NCBI GenBank assembly: GCA_040357565.1
Contig: JBDODJ010000071.1
Strand: one strand, 5' to 3'
Origin: Cercozoa sp. M6MM
Taxonomy: Eukaryota > Endomyxa: Ascetosporea
Length of the DNA: 57,905 nucleotides
The notes under the pieces were generated by a model, which was not told the DNA's origin, ran no database searches, and saw only the letters and a program-made list of their open reading frames with translations. A program made the position numbers and the translations under genes. Shown in pieces: positions 37,455 through 53,646 of the stretch. The first letter of the stretch is position 1, and each line of letters begins with the position of its first letter.

Positions 37455-40400
37455 TCAAGGCGTCTGTACAGGCTTCACGTCCTCAAAGGTCCAGTGCACG
37501 ACATTGTCCAAGAAGCCACTCAACGCGCGTGTCAACGAGAGAACTTTGCGTCGGAACGACGTCAGATCATCGCGAATCACCTCGATTGCCGTCTTTTCGA
37601 CCTGAGGAGTGTCAATGGGGAGTAGGAAGGGCTAGGAGACAGGACAGAAATAGCAAACTACAAGCTGGTTCAGTCGCTCAGTTTGCTCTTCAAGCTGCGA
37701 TTGCGCCATTTCAAACACCTGATTTATAACAACAACAACAACGTGAAGGCAGTACTCTGTTTGTTAATCAGTGGGGTGAATCATCGAAAGAAGCAAAAAC
37801 ACACCTCTCGCTGCACGTCGCGTTTCTCAAAGAAAGCGCGCACGTAAGTCCACCGGAGCACCCTGTTTTCACACTCCAGTATCGAGAATAACAGGGCCAC
37901 AGAGCAAGCGTACATTCGAGCCTCAATAACAATTCGAACCGCCTCCATCACTGCCCATTAATCTCAATACAAATAGAACAACAGTCGCCCACAACAGGGT
38001 CACAAAGCGGTACGGAAAGCAGCGTAGCGAAAAGGCTCGCCAGCAGCCGTGAGCTCACGAATACGCTCGGCGGTTTCTTTCAACTGCACCAAAGGTAAAT
38101 TAAAGGTACAGCGATACAAGGAAGGGGCACAGGAGCGAGAGGAACCTGGTCTTCGGAGAACTTGAGTGACTGCGCATGATTGTAGCTGCGCTCGTAGTAG
38201 AACAGGTAGCGCGCCTCGTTGTCCTCCGTGTCCATCTCTCCGTATACAGGGCGATTACACTCCCACACTGTGGATACACAATGAGAGTAGAGGGTCTAAA
38301 TAAACCGAGGAGAGGCGTGTACCGTGGTGGTCGCCCTTGCCGCACTGCCAGCACCAACTCTTGCTGCAGTTCGTGCACGACATGTACCTAGCGAAAGGAG
38401 ATAAGGCATCAAGAGAAAGAGACCGTGGAAAGCCCGAAATAAACAAGGTACATGCAGCCGCCGTTCTTGTGCGTACGCGTGCCACAGTGAGGACACGGCT
38501 TGGTGTCCTTTAGGATAAAGTTGCGGTCGATGTTTTCCATTCCCTGCAGGTGAACAGGTGAATCAAGGAAGGGTATCAATTTGGCACCAAGAAATGCAAG
38601 TGGGGTGGGACACCTTGTCTCGCGCACGCCATGCTTCGTACTCCTGGCACGAGGCGGGCCAGTGCGCAGTCTCTCCGCATCGGAAACAGAAGCGCTGCTC
38701 GCACCTGCGAAGGGGAGGGGCTAGGGGTAAAAACCAGCGCATGATCAGCAACCATCAACTTACTTTGAGCAGTGCACCGTGCGTCTTCTCCTGTGCGCAT
38801 GCACAAGAGTGAAAAGGAACAGCACGGACTGAGGCAAAGAGAGGTACTTTGAGAAGGCGACAAAGTAGGTGCCACTACACTCGGGCGATGGACACCACTT
38901 GGCGCCGTCTGTACAATCACAGATGAAAACAAATGCAAGAAAAAGGGGGCGGGGGCGGGAGTAAGAATACCATTGTCGTTGACGAACGACTCCCGGAGTC
39001 GGCGATCGAACTCCTTCGCGTCCTCTGGCAGCAAGAGTTTCCTGAAAACTGAAGGCGGCACTCGCGTTGTGCAACCTTTGCCCGTCTGAGCGTCTGCATT
39101 CCAGGTACAGTGAACAGTGCAGAATCCGACCAATAGAGAGCACAAACGCAAGCTACCGTAGCCGGGACACTTGGTCTTGACGACGCTCTCGCCGGCGCAA
39201 GTTCCCGCACGGAGAGCGCTCTGCAGGTGCTCGCGGTAGCTACGGCAGCAAAAAGAGAAGGGTAAGGCGTCCAGAGAGGGACAAGATCAATCATACCACG
39301 AGATGCATTGCCTGTGGCCGCACTGCAGTGCGAACGATTGTTCGAAAGGCACGTCGTCGAAGCAAATCTGACAAGACACGGTTTGCTCAGCACCAGGCGC
39401 TTCACATTTCTCTTCCTCGCTCTGCAAGCCGCCTCTGTGCGTGGGCGCATGAACAATATGAAAAGAGAGCGAGCGAGAGAGACAGAGGAGTGCTTTTAAA
39501 AACTGATACGATTGCTCAGCGATCTCGCGAATCGCAGATTTGCTTGAATTCCTGAGTTTCTCGATCAGTGCTACGGTGTCCCAGCGTTCTTTCTGTACAT
39601 ACACATGCAGTTATCATATTACTGTTCCTTTAAGGACACGTAAAAATTAGGCTCACCAGCAGCATGAAGAAAGCCACACCGGGCGAACAATCAGCGATGC
39701 TCGCAATCTGTGATCGAGTTGCATAATTTTCAAGTTGACAGAGCCCTGTCACACCCGATACAAGGTACTACAACGCACCTTGTGGACACTCTCTTGTTGC
39801 AGTTTAGAAGCCTGGAACACAGAGAATATTTGTTTGGCACAGACGACGAACCGGATCTCTGCGTAGCTTTACCTGATCCAATGACAGCGTGCTGAAAGAC
39901 TGCGCACGTGTTCGCAGCTTTTGCACCTCTTCTACAGACACATACACAGATACACCTGTACACACATATCCATACATGTAGGTGAACATCGACTGTACCC
40001 ATAAAGCCCTGCTCGCCACCGTCGCTGTCGGCGCCATCGTTGTTGTCCTCCCAGGCATCGTGGCCCTTGAGCGTGCTGACTGTCGATGCCACCGTACGCA
40101 GAATCTGCCCACCCGAGAGGAGGATACACGCACGAAGGACGGGAGACACACTGTGTAAATCCACCTGCAGTAACATCGCATCGCGATCGAGTTTGGTGTC
40201 GCCAAAGACTACTTGCATTGAACTGCTTTCGACAGCGGCTGCCAGCTCGCCTGAGCCTGCACACAAGAACAAGTTACTTTTGGTGACTGGTGTCCTGCTG
40301 CAGGACACACACATACACATGCACACATGCACACACGCATGGTACCATCAACTTCGATACTCCAGTCAGCACCATCGAACGACAGTTTCAGCACAAAGTT

Positions 40401-41018
40401 ATCGTCTGTTTCTTCTTCCTAGAGCAGCAAAAAAGGGTCAGAACTTCAGTTTGATGAGAAGTACAACCGATATACCTCATCCAGTTCAGCATCATCCCAG
40501 CCGTCGTTCGACCAAGAAGATGACGTCTTTTGGCGCTTCATCTTGGGTTGTTCCCATGTATCCGTGCAGTCTGGCGCTTCCAGGGAAAACTCCAGTGACT
40601 CAACGCTGAGCCACCAATGAATGAATCAGCAAAATCCGAAGCCAGTCGTATTTGGTATACCTTCCATCCACGCAATCACCAATCATCAACAAAGAGCACG
40701 TGTTCGCATCGGACTCAAGCCAACCCTGTGCGACCGAGCACAGCGATGTTCCCGCCATCGGAATGTGGCCAGCCCGAGTCGTCTCGATTCTCGATTCCCA
40801 AGCGTTCTGGGTAACTTCTGGGTCTCGTAGATCGGGGCCACAGGCACACGCCCAGCCGATACCGTAAATAGAAATATGGGACTGTCCAGTGTCCAGAAAA
40901 ATTCTGGAAGTTGACACAAGCAAAATTCTTTGGTTGCTCTTGGCATCAAACAAATTCGCACTGCAGTGCCGAAGTTACTCAATTTAATCTACTTCCTCTC
41001 TAAGACGTGTATTTGCAT
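37455..41018 (-). CDS. ARI: Ariadne-type RBR (RING1-IBR-RING2) E3 ubiquitin ligase
   Basis: RBR ligases accept ubiquitin on a RING2 cysteine and pass it to substrates; Ariadne members act with neddylated cullins. Minus-strand exons in order: acidic N-terminus; a UBA-like segment (GVAFFMLL...WDTVALIEKL, about 39550-39715); RING1 (SCQICFDDVPFEQSFALQCG, about 39300-39375); IBR with GAKWCPSPECSGTYF (about 38870-38910) and CEQRFCFRCGETAHW (about 38660-38705); RING2 with CPHCGTRTHKNGGCM (about 38455-38500), where the GGC cysteine is the expected catalytic one, then CTNCSKSWCWQCG. The Ariadne domain follows: ARYLFYYERSYNHAQSLKF (about 38158-38215), FFEKRDVQRE and FEMAQSQLEEQTERLNQL, ending at TGA 37455-37457. 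The start is uncertain. ATG 40541 (MKRQKTSSSW) is possible, but an upstream exon (about 40672-40969) joins in frame through MIGDCVDG|SVESLEFSLE, and ATG 41018 could precede it. Its introns lack microsatellites. Confidence 0.9.
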
Positions 41019-41326
41019 CGATACTCCTTGTGTACACAGCCGTCGTCTCAAGTCGTTCCCCAGTGACGACACCACTGCCCGATACTAGCAGCTGTGACTT
41101 TCAAGTTGCCGTACCCGACGGTCATTAGAGGGCAACTGGAGTGTACGGAAGCCACGTCGAAACAGAAGTCTCAACTGACATATTTCAGTCTCTAAATTTA
41201 CGTGGCTCATATCCAAGTGCCGGCGCTGCAGTAGGAGTGCTTGTGGTCTCAAGGTGCTGTCGAAACAGCGACGACGGGTTCACGTTTGCAATCACTTTCT
41301 GTATGCAGCAGACGTCCATTTAGCTG
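41019..41326. other. Short intergenic region, Ariadne-like 5' end to Sfi1-like 3' end
   Basis: Both flanking genes are on the minus strand. About 300 nt remain for the Sfi1-like 3' UTR and the Ariadne-like promoter. The boundaries of both genes are uncertain here; no other coding was seen. Confidence 0.4.
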
Positions 41327-43962
41327 CTAAATTGGTACTGAATATAAATTTTCTGGTACCTTTGCCTGAAGTAGGCGGATTTGCCGTTCTAGCTGGCGGC
41401 AAGCACGCCAAGCGCGGCGTTTCTCTTGGAAATGGCACTCTTTTTGCCTAAACACCCAGTGGCGTGACCAGCGCAGCTCAAAGGAAAAGGCACGCAAAAC
41501 GTTCGAGAAGAACGAGGTTACAGTGCAGTCAGCGATCGTCGCTTGAGGCGAGTGACACCGCGAGAGATACAAAACTGAACGATTTGCAGACGACACACGT
41601 TGTTTGTGAGCTGGCGTTGTGTGTGCTCATGCCAAGAATTAAACGCTCGTCGAAGCAGCTTTTGCCTTCTTTCTCTCGCTTTGTCTTGTGCTGCCAGTTG
41701 GCAGTACAACCACAGTCTACATTTACAGCACAGTTTAACACAGGTACCCGTACACAAATAGGTGTTGCAATCTTGCAAGTCAGTTTACTTTGAACGCAAA
41801 ATCTGCGACTGCGACACTGACGACGACTGCAGCAGTTCGCAGCGTGTCTTTGCAATGGCTTCCGTCACAGTCGTGCTACTGAGGAGCGTCGAGTGGTCAC
41901 CAAGTTGTTGACAAAGGTGCTGGAAGCATGGCAACATAATTTCGACACTTCACCGTACGAACGATGGCAGTCAGGTGCTTGTACCAAATGCTTTTCTTCG
42001 AGCTGCTCTTGCAATCTTCTCTGCACTTGCGTCTGTTTTTGCAAAGCACTGCGCTGACGATCGAGAGAGACGTTGAATATGCTTTGCTGTTGCCGAATAA
42101 TCCGCGCAAGCCCATCTGCGACTGCTCTGTTCTGCTTCGTAAATTTATGCGCAACGCTGTCGTTCACGGGAATCGACGTGCCCCAGTCTGCCCCTGCTGC
42201 AGAGTTGGTGCCGGCGGTTGTTTCGCCCTTTGAATTCACATTGTATTTAGTAAGAATATTGTATCACGAATAATGTACAACAAAGGAACCTACAACAATG
42301 TGTTCGAGCTGCTTGGCAATAAAGTTAACGTTTCCTTCGATCTGTTGCTGGATACACTTCAGCAGTCGGACAGTTTGACTGTGTGTGGCGTTGCGTTGCC
42401 ACTTTTTCTATCCGAATAGACAAGTGTCAACCTGGAGTTTCGTAAATTGTAGGGTTGGGCAGCCATCTTCTACCAAGCTTCGACGCAACCTGAATTCTGC
42501 GACGGCTTTGACTCGCGTGCGCTGCTTCAGCTTTCGCTTGAGTAGCTGCTTTTTGTGGCAGACGACGCAACGATACCAGTGTCGAAACGGTCCCCGCAAT
42601 CTCTGCAGAAGAGTGAAAACATGTCAAGATTAAGATACGCGGAAGTAAAATTACGTATAGGCGTGCACGTTGGCGTAGTTGCGCATGCGACAACCAAAGC
42701 GCAAATACTGTTTGGAGCCGTCGTAGTCTGTGCTGTCGAGACATCACGTTTGCGACCACTGCAAGCGCTTTCCTTCGTCTGGAATCGAACAGAATTCAAT
42801 CACAGCTCCACTCACCGAGTAGTTGCAGGGTACAATACCGGTAATCACGAAGCCACAAAAAAAAGCACGTCCTCGTAAAATCGTAGTCACAGTTGCAACC
42901 AATCCTGAAGTTGGTGTTGAAGGCACGCAATCGCCACGGTGCTCGCAGCAAGAAGCGCAACTGTCTCTCCACTTTCGCTCGAAGCTGTGCGTCCAAAGTT
43001 AAAGAGTTCTTGTAGACAGTGTCTAATCACAAATCGCCTGATTTTAGATTAAATTACCGCGGCTCTTCGCTCGAAGAGAAGACGGAACATGCGGAGAGCA
43101 AAACTCGGTGTCATGCGACGCCGGCGTCGCGGAGACACTGGCCGAACCGTGTCCACGTTCGGAGTTGTTTCTTCTGTCGCCTCCAGCGAACCCGCACAGA
43201 AAGCGAGTGTATCTTGATACTCGAACAGCTGCAACTCGTGCCATACACAAAAACTCAGAAAATAAAATTCGACAACAGCAGTTTTACCTGTCGTTCGATT
43301 GACGCGAGTCGTCGGTTCGCCGATTGCGTCTCTTCTCTTGCACTTCGCAGTAAATCTGGAATTGAAACAGAAGGTTCGGTTCGTAAATTAAATTTACAGT
43401 ACGCATGGAGCACGAGACAGTACCGTTCGATTCCTCGCAAGCCTCTGTCAGGTGCGACAACTGGAGTTCCAACATGTTGCTCTTCATGCCGGAATACTGA
43501 ATGAAAGACACTCTTAGGTTAGTACCCAGTCCGCGCGAGTACCGCAGATTGTGGCTCTACTGTACAGTACCTCATGTGGAAGCGGAACGAACGAGTCAGA
43601 CTTCGCTTCTTCAGCCGTCCATGGCCAGTGACAGTGCTGCGGAAGCCGCGAGGGAACAGCATTCACACTGCAGTAGCTGTCTAAATTTGAAGAAGACGCG
43701 ATCGTGCCGCAGCCTGAATATGTTGTTGGGTGCATCGACTGCGATGAACCAAAGGACCCACCTGAAACATTTCTCAGTCATCCTTACATTTCACACCTGG
43801 TGCTAAAAAGTTGATGTTATACTTACCCTCGCCGATCTGCACCGAGGCAGCTTTGACGATACCGTCCGCTATTTCACGAAGTTCACTCGGAAGTGGCACA
43901 AGGAATTTTGGCCCTTTCTCTGCCGCGCCGATATCTGCGTCTTCAGGTTTTGACAACGACAT
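41327..43962 (-). CDS. Coiled-coil protein with Sfi1-like (centrin-binding) Trp repeats
   Basis: Start ATG 43962: MSLSKPEDADIGAAEKG. N-terminal exons are mixed, then heptad-like coiled coil (LELQLSHLTEACEESNG, SANRRLASIERQV). From about 42960 downward, exons spliced in consistent phase give repeated hydrophobic-x-x-Trp cores with basic flanks: FFLWLRDYRYC, VFALWLSHAQLRQRARL, PFRHWYRCVVCHKKQLL, RRSLKKWQRNATHSQ, LWLYCQLAAQDKARERRQ, RRAFNSWHEHTQRQL, RWSRHWVFRQKECHFQEKRR. Spacing and shape fit Sfi1 repeats, which bind centrin along an extended helix at centrioles and spindle poles. A non-repeat coiled coil (SLDRQRSALQKQTQVQ) sits between them. The last exon reads to TAG at 41327-41329, but its junction with the one before is unresolved. 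Alternative: another W-rich coiled-coil basal-body protein. Family assignment is inference from repeat shape only. Confidence 0.5.
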
Positions 43963-44330
43963 TCGTTCGAGTTGCCGCTTTGCTGGGTCTTACGTGTGGC
44001 GTGCGAGTAAATCTCTGGTCAAGGTCACCAATGCATTTCTAGGCAGTGTCTTGGGTCTGGTTTTGCACTTTCACAGATGCCTGTAGTTGGCCTTGCTGGG
44101 AAAATATCAAATTCATACGCCGGAATGTGTCTAAAAGAATGCAGCAGTACTTTTGGTTCCAGACATATCATTTTCGCAGACTTCGCTAGGCCCAGACGTG
44201 TGCTTGTTGTAAAGTAAGGTCAGATACAGTGTCGCAAGCGCTGATCTGGCCTTAAGCAGAGAGTTGGTAAAATCTCTTGTTGGCTGTGCATACGATTCAC
44301 CATGATGTGTTGGTTTGCTGCAGTAACATG
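43963..44330. promoter_or_regulatory. Divergent intergenic region, likely shared promoter
   Basis: About 370 nt separate ATG 43962 (-) from ATG 44331 (+), so both genes are probably transcribed outward from here. No TATA box or initiator could be identified with confidence. The inference rests on gene orientation only, and on the assigned first exon of the (+) gene, which is itself uncertain. Confidence 0.4.
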
Positions 44331-49897
<5,567 letters not shown>

Positions 49898-49949
49898 TTA
49901 GTTATTTTAGTCCTGGGGTGGCTCATACCTACAGTTCGTACAGCGATAT

Positions 49950-49955
49950 AATAAA
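49950..49955 (+). terminator. AATAAA, candidate poly(A) signal
   Basis: A canonical AATAAA 53 nt after the stop of the acidic-repeat gene. Position and strand fit its 3' end. Confidence 0.5.
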
Positions 49956-50358
49956 CTTACACTAACAAGCTTAAAAGTGATCACAAACAAGGCGCATTGT
50001 ATGGCATTGCACAGAAACTGACCTAGCCTGTACGATGCGTTATGGTAAGTGGGCAAGCGCCAAAGACGACTACGTTCACTGATATTGGGTCGAAAAAACG
50101 CCGCGGATCACTGCCATCGATCGCGCCTCTTGCTCGACACTGGAGTCGTTATTGGTGTTTTAAAACGGAACCATCAAGTCCAGGAAGACCCCAGACAGCG
50201 TAGAAAGCCGACCTTCCTCACCCGTTTGCACCGCCATTTCTCCGACCTGCCGAAGATACAAAAAAAGTACCAATCACCCAATGCTGGTCTACCTGTCTCT
50301 TTTGCTGAGCTTTATTTTTCTTTCGTAGTGTCAACACAGAACATGACCCACACACAAG
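49956..50358. other. Intergenic region before the methyltransferase gene
   Basis: No convincing exon. A plus-strand reading of about 110 codons is open across 50049-50387 but has no ATG near its start and no recognisable domain, so I treat it as chance or 5' UTR. An ATG followed closely by a GTAAGT donor at 50034-50049 could be an alternative first exon of the downstream gene. Confidence 0.4.
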
Positions 50359-51773
50359 ATGGGAATGGTGCAAATATCTCGAGCTAGGCTATCGAGAGGT
50401 TCTTTTTCCCAAAGATTGAGTTTAAATTTAGGCACCAAAAACCACGTCGGACTCTTTGAAGTGTCGGATACGAGCGCTCTTGTCCTTGCGGTTGTAAGTG
50501 CTGTCGATATCTATCCTCCCAACCAAATACTCGCATGGTGCTGCAAGTAGTGTGAGCCGGAGAAGGCCTACCCAACGGCCGCGGCGGCGGCGTACCTTGG
50601 CTGTCTGGACCTCAGCGCAGGAGCAGCTTTAGTAGCTGGAATGACCCGACTCATGGGCTTGAAGTCAGTGCAAGTGCTGTACGATTTCGTCATCCTGCGC
50701 AAGTACCGTATCCGGTCGCTCCTTGTCGACGCGATGGAGACCAACATGACGCAACTGGTGTCGCTCGGCGCTGGCCTCGCACCTGCTGAGATCAACTTCG
50801 TTGCACGAAACCCGACTCTGGTGCATCTCCTTGTTACATTCTATTTCTATACCCATGCAATCATAAGTTGCTGTCGATACAAAGAACTGCACGGCAATCG
50901 CCGTCGACTACAGCAAAAACTTACTCGCATCGAAGCGCCAGATCATTGAATCGGCTTGTCCGGATGTGTTGCCCAAGCTCGACTTTGTGCAGGTCGATTT
51001 CGCTCTATCGGAACCCACTGTACTATAAATTTACTGAATACGATGGTATTTCTTGAACAGGCGGATGCCCGTGCGCCCAAGGAACTCTTGCAGAAGGTGC
51101 GTCAGAGCCCACTGTGGCAGGAGGGGAAGCGCGCCGTGTGGTATCCTCCTTGTTTTGTCGAGTGCCTGAGTGAGTCTAAACTGAGAGGTTGATTCAGGCT
51201 TCTCGAAGGCCTGGTGTACTATCTTTCCGAGGGAGAGACCGTGTCGCTGTTCGAGACTATTCTTCAACGAGGCGATCAAATCATCTTGGACTTTGTACGT
51301 ATCTCTTGCATTCTACACCAACAAGCGTCTTGCATCTCTTGCGTTCTACACTCGCAGTCGCGCCCGGAGGATGCAGTCGCAGAGAGTGATCGTGAAGTCG
51401 CGCGCGTCGCCTGCGCAGCGGTATCGTTTGTTTAATTGAAACGACGCACCGTTTAATACCCCCCCCCCCCCCCCGCACCGGGCAGCTCGCACGCAGCATC
51501 GGGCGCGAGGACATTCTGCGCATGAACTTGCCCAAGGTGGCCGCACTCAGCGGCGCTCACATTCGTACCAACGAGACCGTGCATGACATTGAACAGCTTC
51601 GCATCCTCAATGGGTACCGTAGCTAGTAAATTTGTCAACCAATACAATCAGTTTGGCTTTTTCCTTGGTGCAACAGAGATGCGACTGGAGAGGCGATCTA
51701 CACCGAACCACTGAGCGGTTCACTCAGTGTCGCGGTTCTGGACTTGCCGACCCTTTGTTCTACCCAAGATTGA
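50359..51773 (+). CDS. Class I SAM-dependent methyltransferase, LCMT/PPM-like, 329 residues
   Basis: Eight exons join in consistent phase: 50359-50493, 50551-50832, 50885-50992, 51061-51140, 51198-51294, 51358-51420, 51486-51613 and 51677-51773, giving 329 residues, a usual length for the family. Seen: EVSDTSALVLA (about 34-44), the typical substrate-side start; the SAM-binding glycine loop TQLVSLGAGLAP (about residues 110-122); AIAVDYSKNLLASKR with the acidic motif II residue; LDFVQADAR; and WLLEGLVYYLSEGE (about 202-215), the family's EG-x-x-x-YL signature. Related enzymes methylate the C-terminal leucine of PP2A (LCMT1), tRNA (TYW4) or small molecules, so the substrate cannot be chosen from sequence alone. 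Introns are 50-70 nt and free of microsatellites. ATG 50359 is the first in-frame Met; the following 30 basic, Ser-rich residues could be a transit peptide. Confidence 0.85.
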
Positions 51774-51967
51774 GCAACGTCGATAGCAACCCAGACGACC
51801 GATTCTTCCAAGTCCAGAACCTGCCCTTCCCGCCACCCATCCACAAGGAACTTCCAACTGCAAGCAGCACAAGCCGCACGCTCCCGTCTCAGCACGCCAC
51901 AGGTTAAACGAACTCATGGGTTATTGTTGCCTGCTGGGTATGTCCAACTCCAGTCACACTAGTCCAG

Positions 51968-52085
51968 GTGCCCACTCAAGCTTCCAGAGTCCCAGCAATC
52001 GAATTATGAAATGTCCGTCAAATACCCTGAACTGAATGTAAAATTTACCGCAGTACTGTACGGAATACTAGACTAAACTAACTCT
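51968..52085 (-). repeat. Flank block of the tandem duplication, copy B
   Basis: Shares AAGCTTCCAGA, CCAGCAA, CCCTGAACTGAAT and CCGCAGTACTG, in the same order and spacing, with 53474-53568. It lies 557 nt downstream of the gene B stop, whereas the other copy lies 79 nt downstream of the gene A stop. Confidence 0.7.
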
Positions 52086-52514
52086 GACCTTAAAGCGAGT
52101 ACTATTTTACGGATGAGTGAACTATTTTGTTACGTCAACATCAAACAACCTACTCGGCTGACTACTCGCTCCGCGTGGAAGCAACTATCAGTCATGCCAA
52201 ATAAGAATTGAAGTGTTTTGCTAAGGTTGAGAGCTGGTAACCTAACAATTGAGTGCTGCCTAGCTTGGCATACCCTGTGTTTGGTAGAGTGGCGAGCAGC
52301 TTGAAACTGCTGCAAGAATTGAATAAAGGCCCTCTTTCCAATACCGGGTACCTCAAGGGATACTGTGCTTGTTGACACCAAAGCAACTGACTTGCTCTAG
52401 CTTGAGCAGGCAAGAGGTTTTTCTTTTGTTCATCATCGAACAAGCCCCTCAACACTCTCAACTGTAACGACGGCCCTACCTTGGGATAACCTTCTCTCTT
52501 CTGATATCTTTCGG

Positions 52515-52520
52515 TTTATT
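52515..52520 (-). terminator. AATAAA, candidate poly(A) signal of gene B
   Basis: TTTATT on the plus strand, 122 nt past the stop of gene B. Gene A has the same hexamer 127 nt past its stop (53515-53520). The matching distances support both. Confidence 0.5.
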
Positions 52521-52641
52521 GAGACGTCGAACGAACACTAAATTAAACGACCTTACATTCTTACTTTTCTTTAGTCGTTGTCTTCACTAAAATTGACAAT
52601 CTCACAATCAACAATTTAAAAGCCGCATCACAACCGCTAAC

Positions 52642-53204
52642 TCATCCACCGTTCAGACAACCGCTCATACATGCGATAAACGGCACAACAAAGGCAAAGG
52701 CCGGAATAGCGCCAAATATCAACATTGAGATGCCCAAGAGAGCTAGCCCGCTGGCAGCTACGAGAACAGTGAAATAACAGTCAGCGCGGGGGGGGGGGGT
52801 GGTAAAGGATCTCATAAGACGCAACAAAAATAAAGTTACCCACGATCACGGCCAAGCCGCCACCCATGAGAGCAAAGCCCAAGATCGACGCAACCACAAG
52901 AGCGAACGTCTTGCCTGGTCGTGCGCTGCCGCAGCCGACCGTGTTGACGCCGCACGGACCATGCCAATCCGAATGACTGCCTTCGTAGTAGTACGCGCCT
53001 CGGTTGCTGCGGTCCAGCGCGGCGAGGTCGGCGACAGGAGCACTCCAGCTCACGACCCCTGCGGTCTGTAAAACGAACATTTGGTGCAGTAAATTTATAG
53101 TAAATTTACCTGTAAATTACCCAAACAGGACTGGAATCGGTATTTACCACGCCGCCGCCGGTGTACGCTGGCGATGGGGGAGGTGCTCGCGAAAGATGTT
53201 GCAT
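52642..53204 (-). CDS. Small two-helix membrane protein, paralog B (132 residues)
   Basis: Three exons on the minus strand, 53204-53148, 53065-52840 and 52757-52642, joined in phases 0 and 1, give 132 residues. Seen: Pro-rich start MQHLSRAPPPSPAYTGGGV; a conserved segment TAGVVSWSAPVADLAALDR; an aromatic and Cys-containing loop GAYYYEGSHSDWHGP...VGCGSARPG; then two hydrophobic helices, FALVVASILGFALMGGG and ASGLALLGISMLIFGAIP, and a Cys/Gly tail. It is about two-thirds identical to the gene upstream of it. I do not recognise the family. The topology looks like an extracytosolic Cys loop with two transmembrane spans and no cleavable signal. The first base of exon 3 completes the Gly/Ala codon in the same way in both paralogs, which supports the splice model. 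Its intron 2 holds a C10 run. Confidence 0.75.
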
Positions 53205-53290
53205 CCAAATACAGTACGCATGAACCGAAAATACAACTAAACGTGAACCGAAAAGCCGTTGTTGACCACTTCGATTGGTTTATGCGGCAC
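53205..53290 (-). promoter_or_regulatory. Conserved 5' flank of gene B
   Basis: GAACCGAAAAGCCGTTG (53245-53261 on the plus strand) and GGTTTATGCGGCA just beyond it are shared with the flank of gene A at 54194-54234, at similar distance from the ATG. They may be promoter elements or simply unmutated duplicate. Confidence 0.4.
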
Positions 53291-53384
53291 TGACAGGCCA
53301 GGCATGTCTGAACCGAACGAAAATCCGAACGACAAAAATCCGCCTGGGGACTGCTACCAAACTTTTTAACCAATGAAACCTTGC

Positions 53385-53472
53385 TTCCCTTCCCTGCTCT
53401 CCCCTCCCCTTCCCTTCCCTCCCTTTCCCTTCCCTTCCCTTCCGTCCCTTCCATTCCTTCTGCCTTCCCTCC
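53385..53472 (+). repeat. Polypyrimidine CCTTCC tract at the duplication junction
   Basis: About 85 nt of irregular CCCTT/CCTTC repeats between the two duplicated gene units. It marks the point where similarity of the B unit's 5' flank ends and the A unit's 3' flank begins. Confidence 0.75.
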
Positions 53473-53473
53473 T

Positions 53474-53568
53474 AAAGCTTCCAGACTCTCCAGCAAGTGC
53501 CCTGAACTGAATTGTTTATTTCCGCAGTACTGCTTGGCAGACTGAACTCACTAACTGAACTACAGGGT
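53474..53568 (-). repeat. Flank block of the tandem duplication, copy A
   Basis: Matches 51968-52085 over about 95 nt with scattered differences. It contains the candidate AATAAA (TTTATT, 53515-53520) of gene A. Confidence 0.7.
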
Positions 53569-53646
53569 AAGTAAATTTCGTTGCAGGAACTAAAAATCAC
53601 CGAACAAATCGAGCGCGACCGTTTTCCAGTGACTTCCGTGGGTGCA

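Larger units (their letters stand above)
51774..52641. other. Convergent intergenic region
   Basis: Lies between the methyltransferase stop (+) and the stop of the first membrane-protein gene (-). It contains the duplicated flank block (51968-52085) and a minus-strand AATAAA (TTTATT at 52515-52520). AT-rich; no coding or RNA gene was recognised in 52086-52500. Confidence 0.55.

Noticed and set aside
37130-37729. Plus-strand open frame of 199 codons over the end of the Ariadne-like gene
   Set aside because: It overlaps antisense to conserved Ariadne exons, has no recognisable domain and is not needed to explain the region.
42744-42926. Alternative minus-strand frame with a hydrophobic stretch (AFFCGFVITGIVPCNYS)
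   Set aside because: Splice phase into the next exon (VANVMSRQHRLRRLQ) requires the other frame, which carries the Trp repeats.
52130-52461. Minus-strand open frame of up to 89 codons between the methyltransferase and gene B
   Set aside because: No domain, no splice support, and it sits in the segment that separates gene B from its duplicated 3' flank; more likely non-coding.
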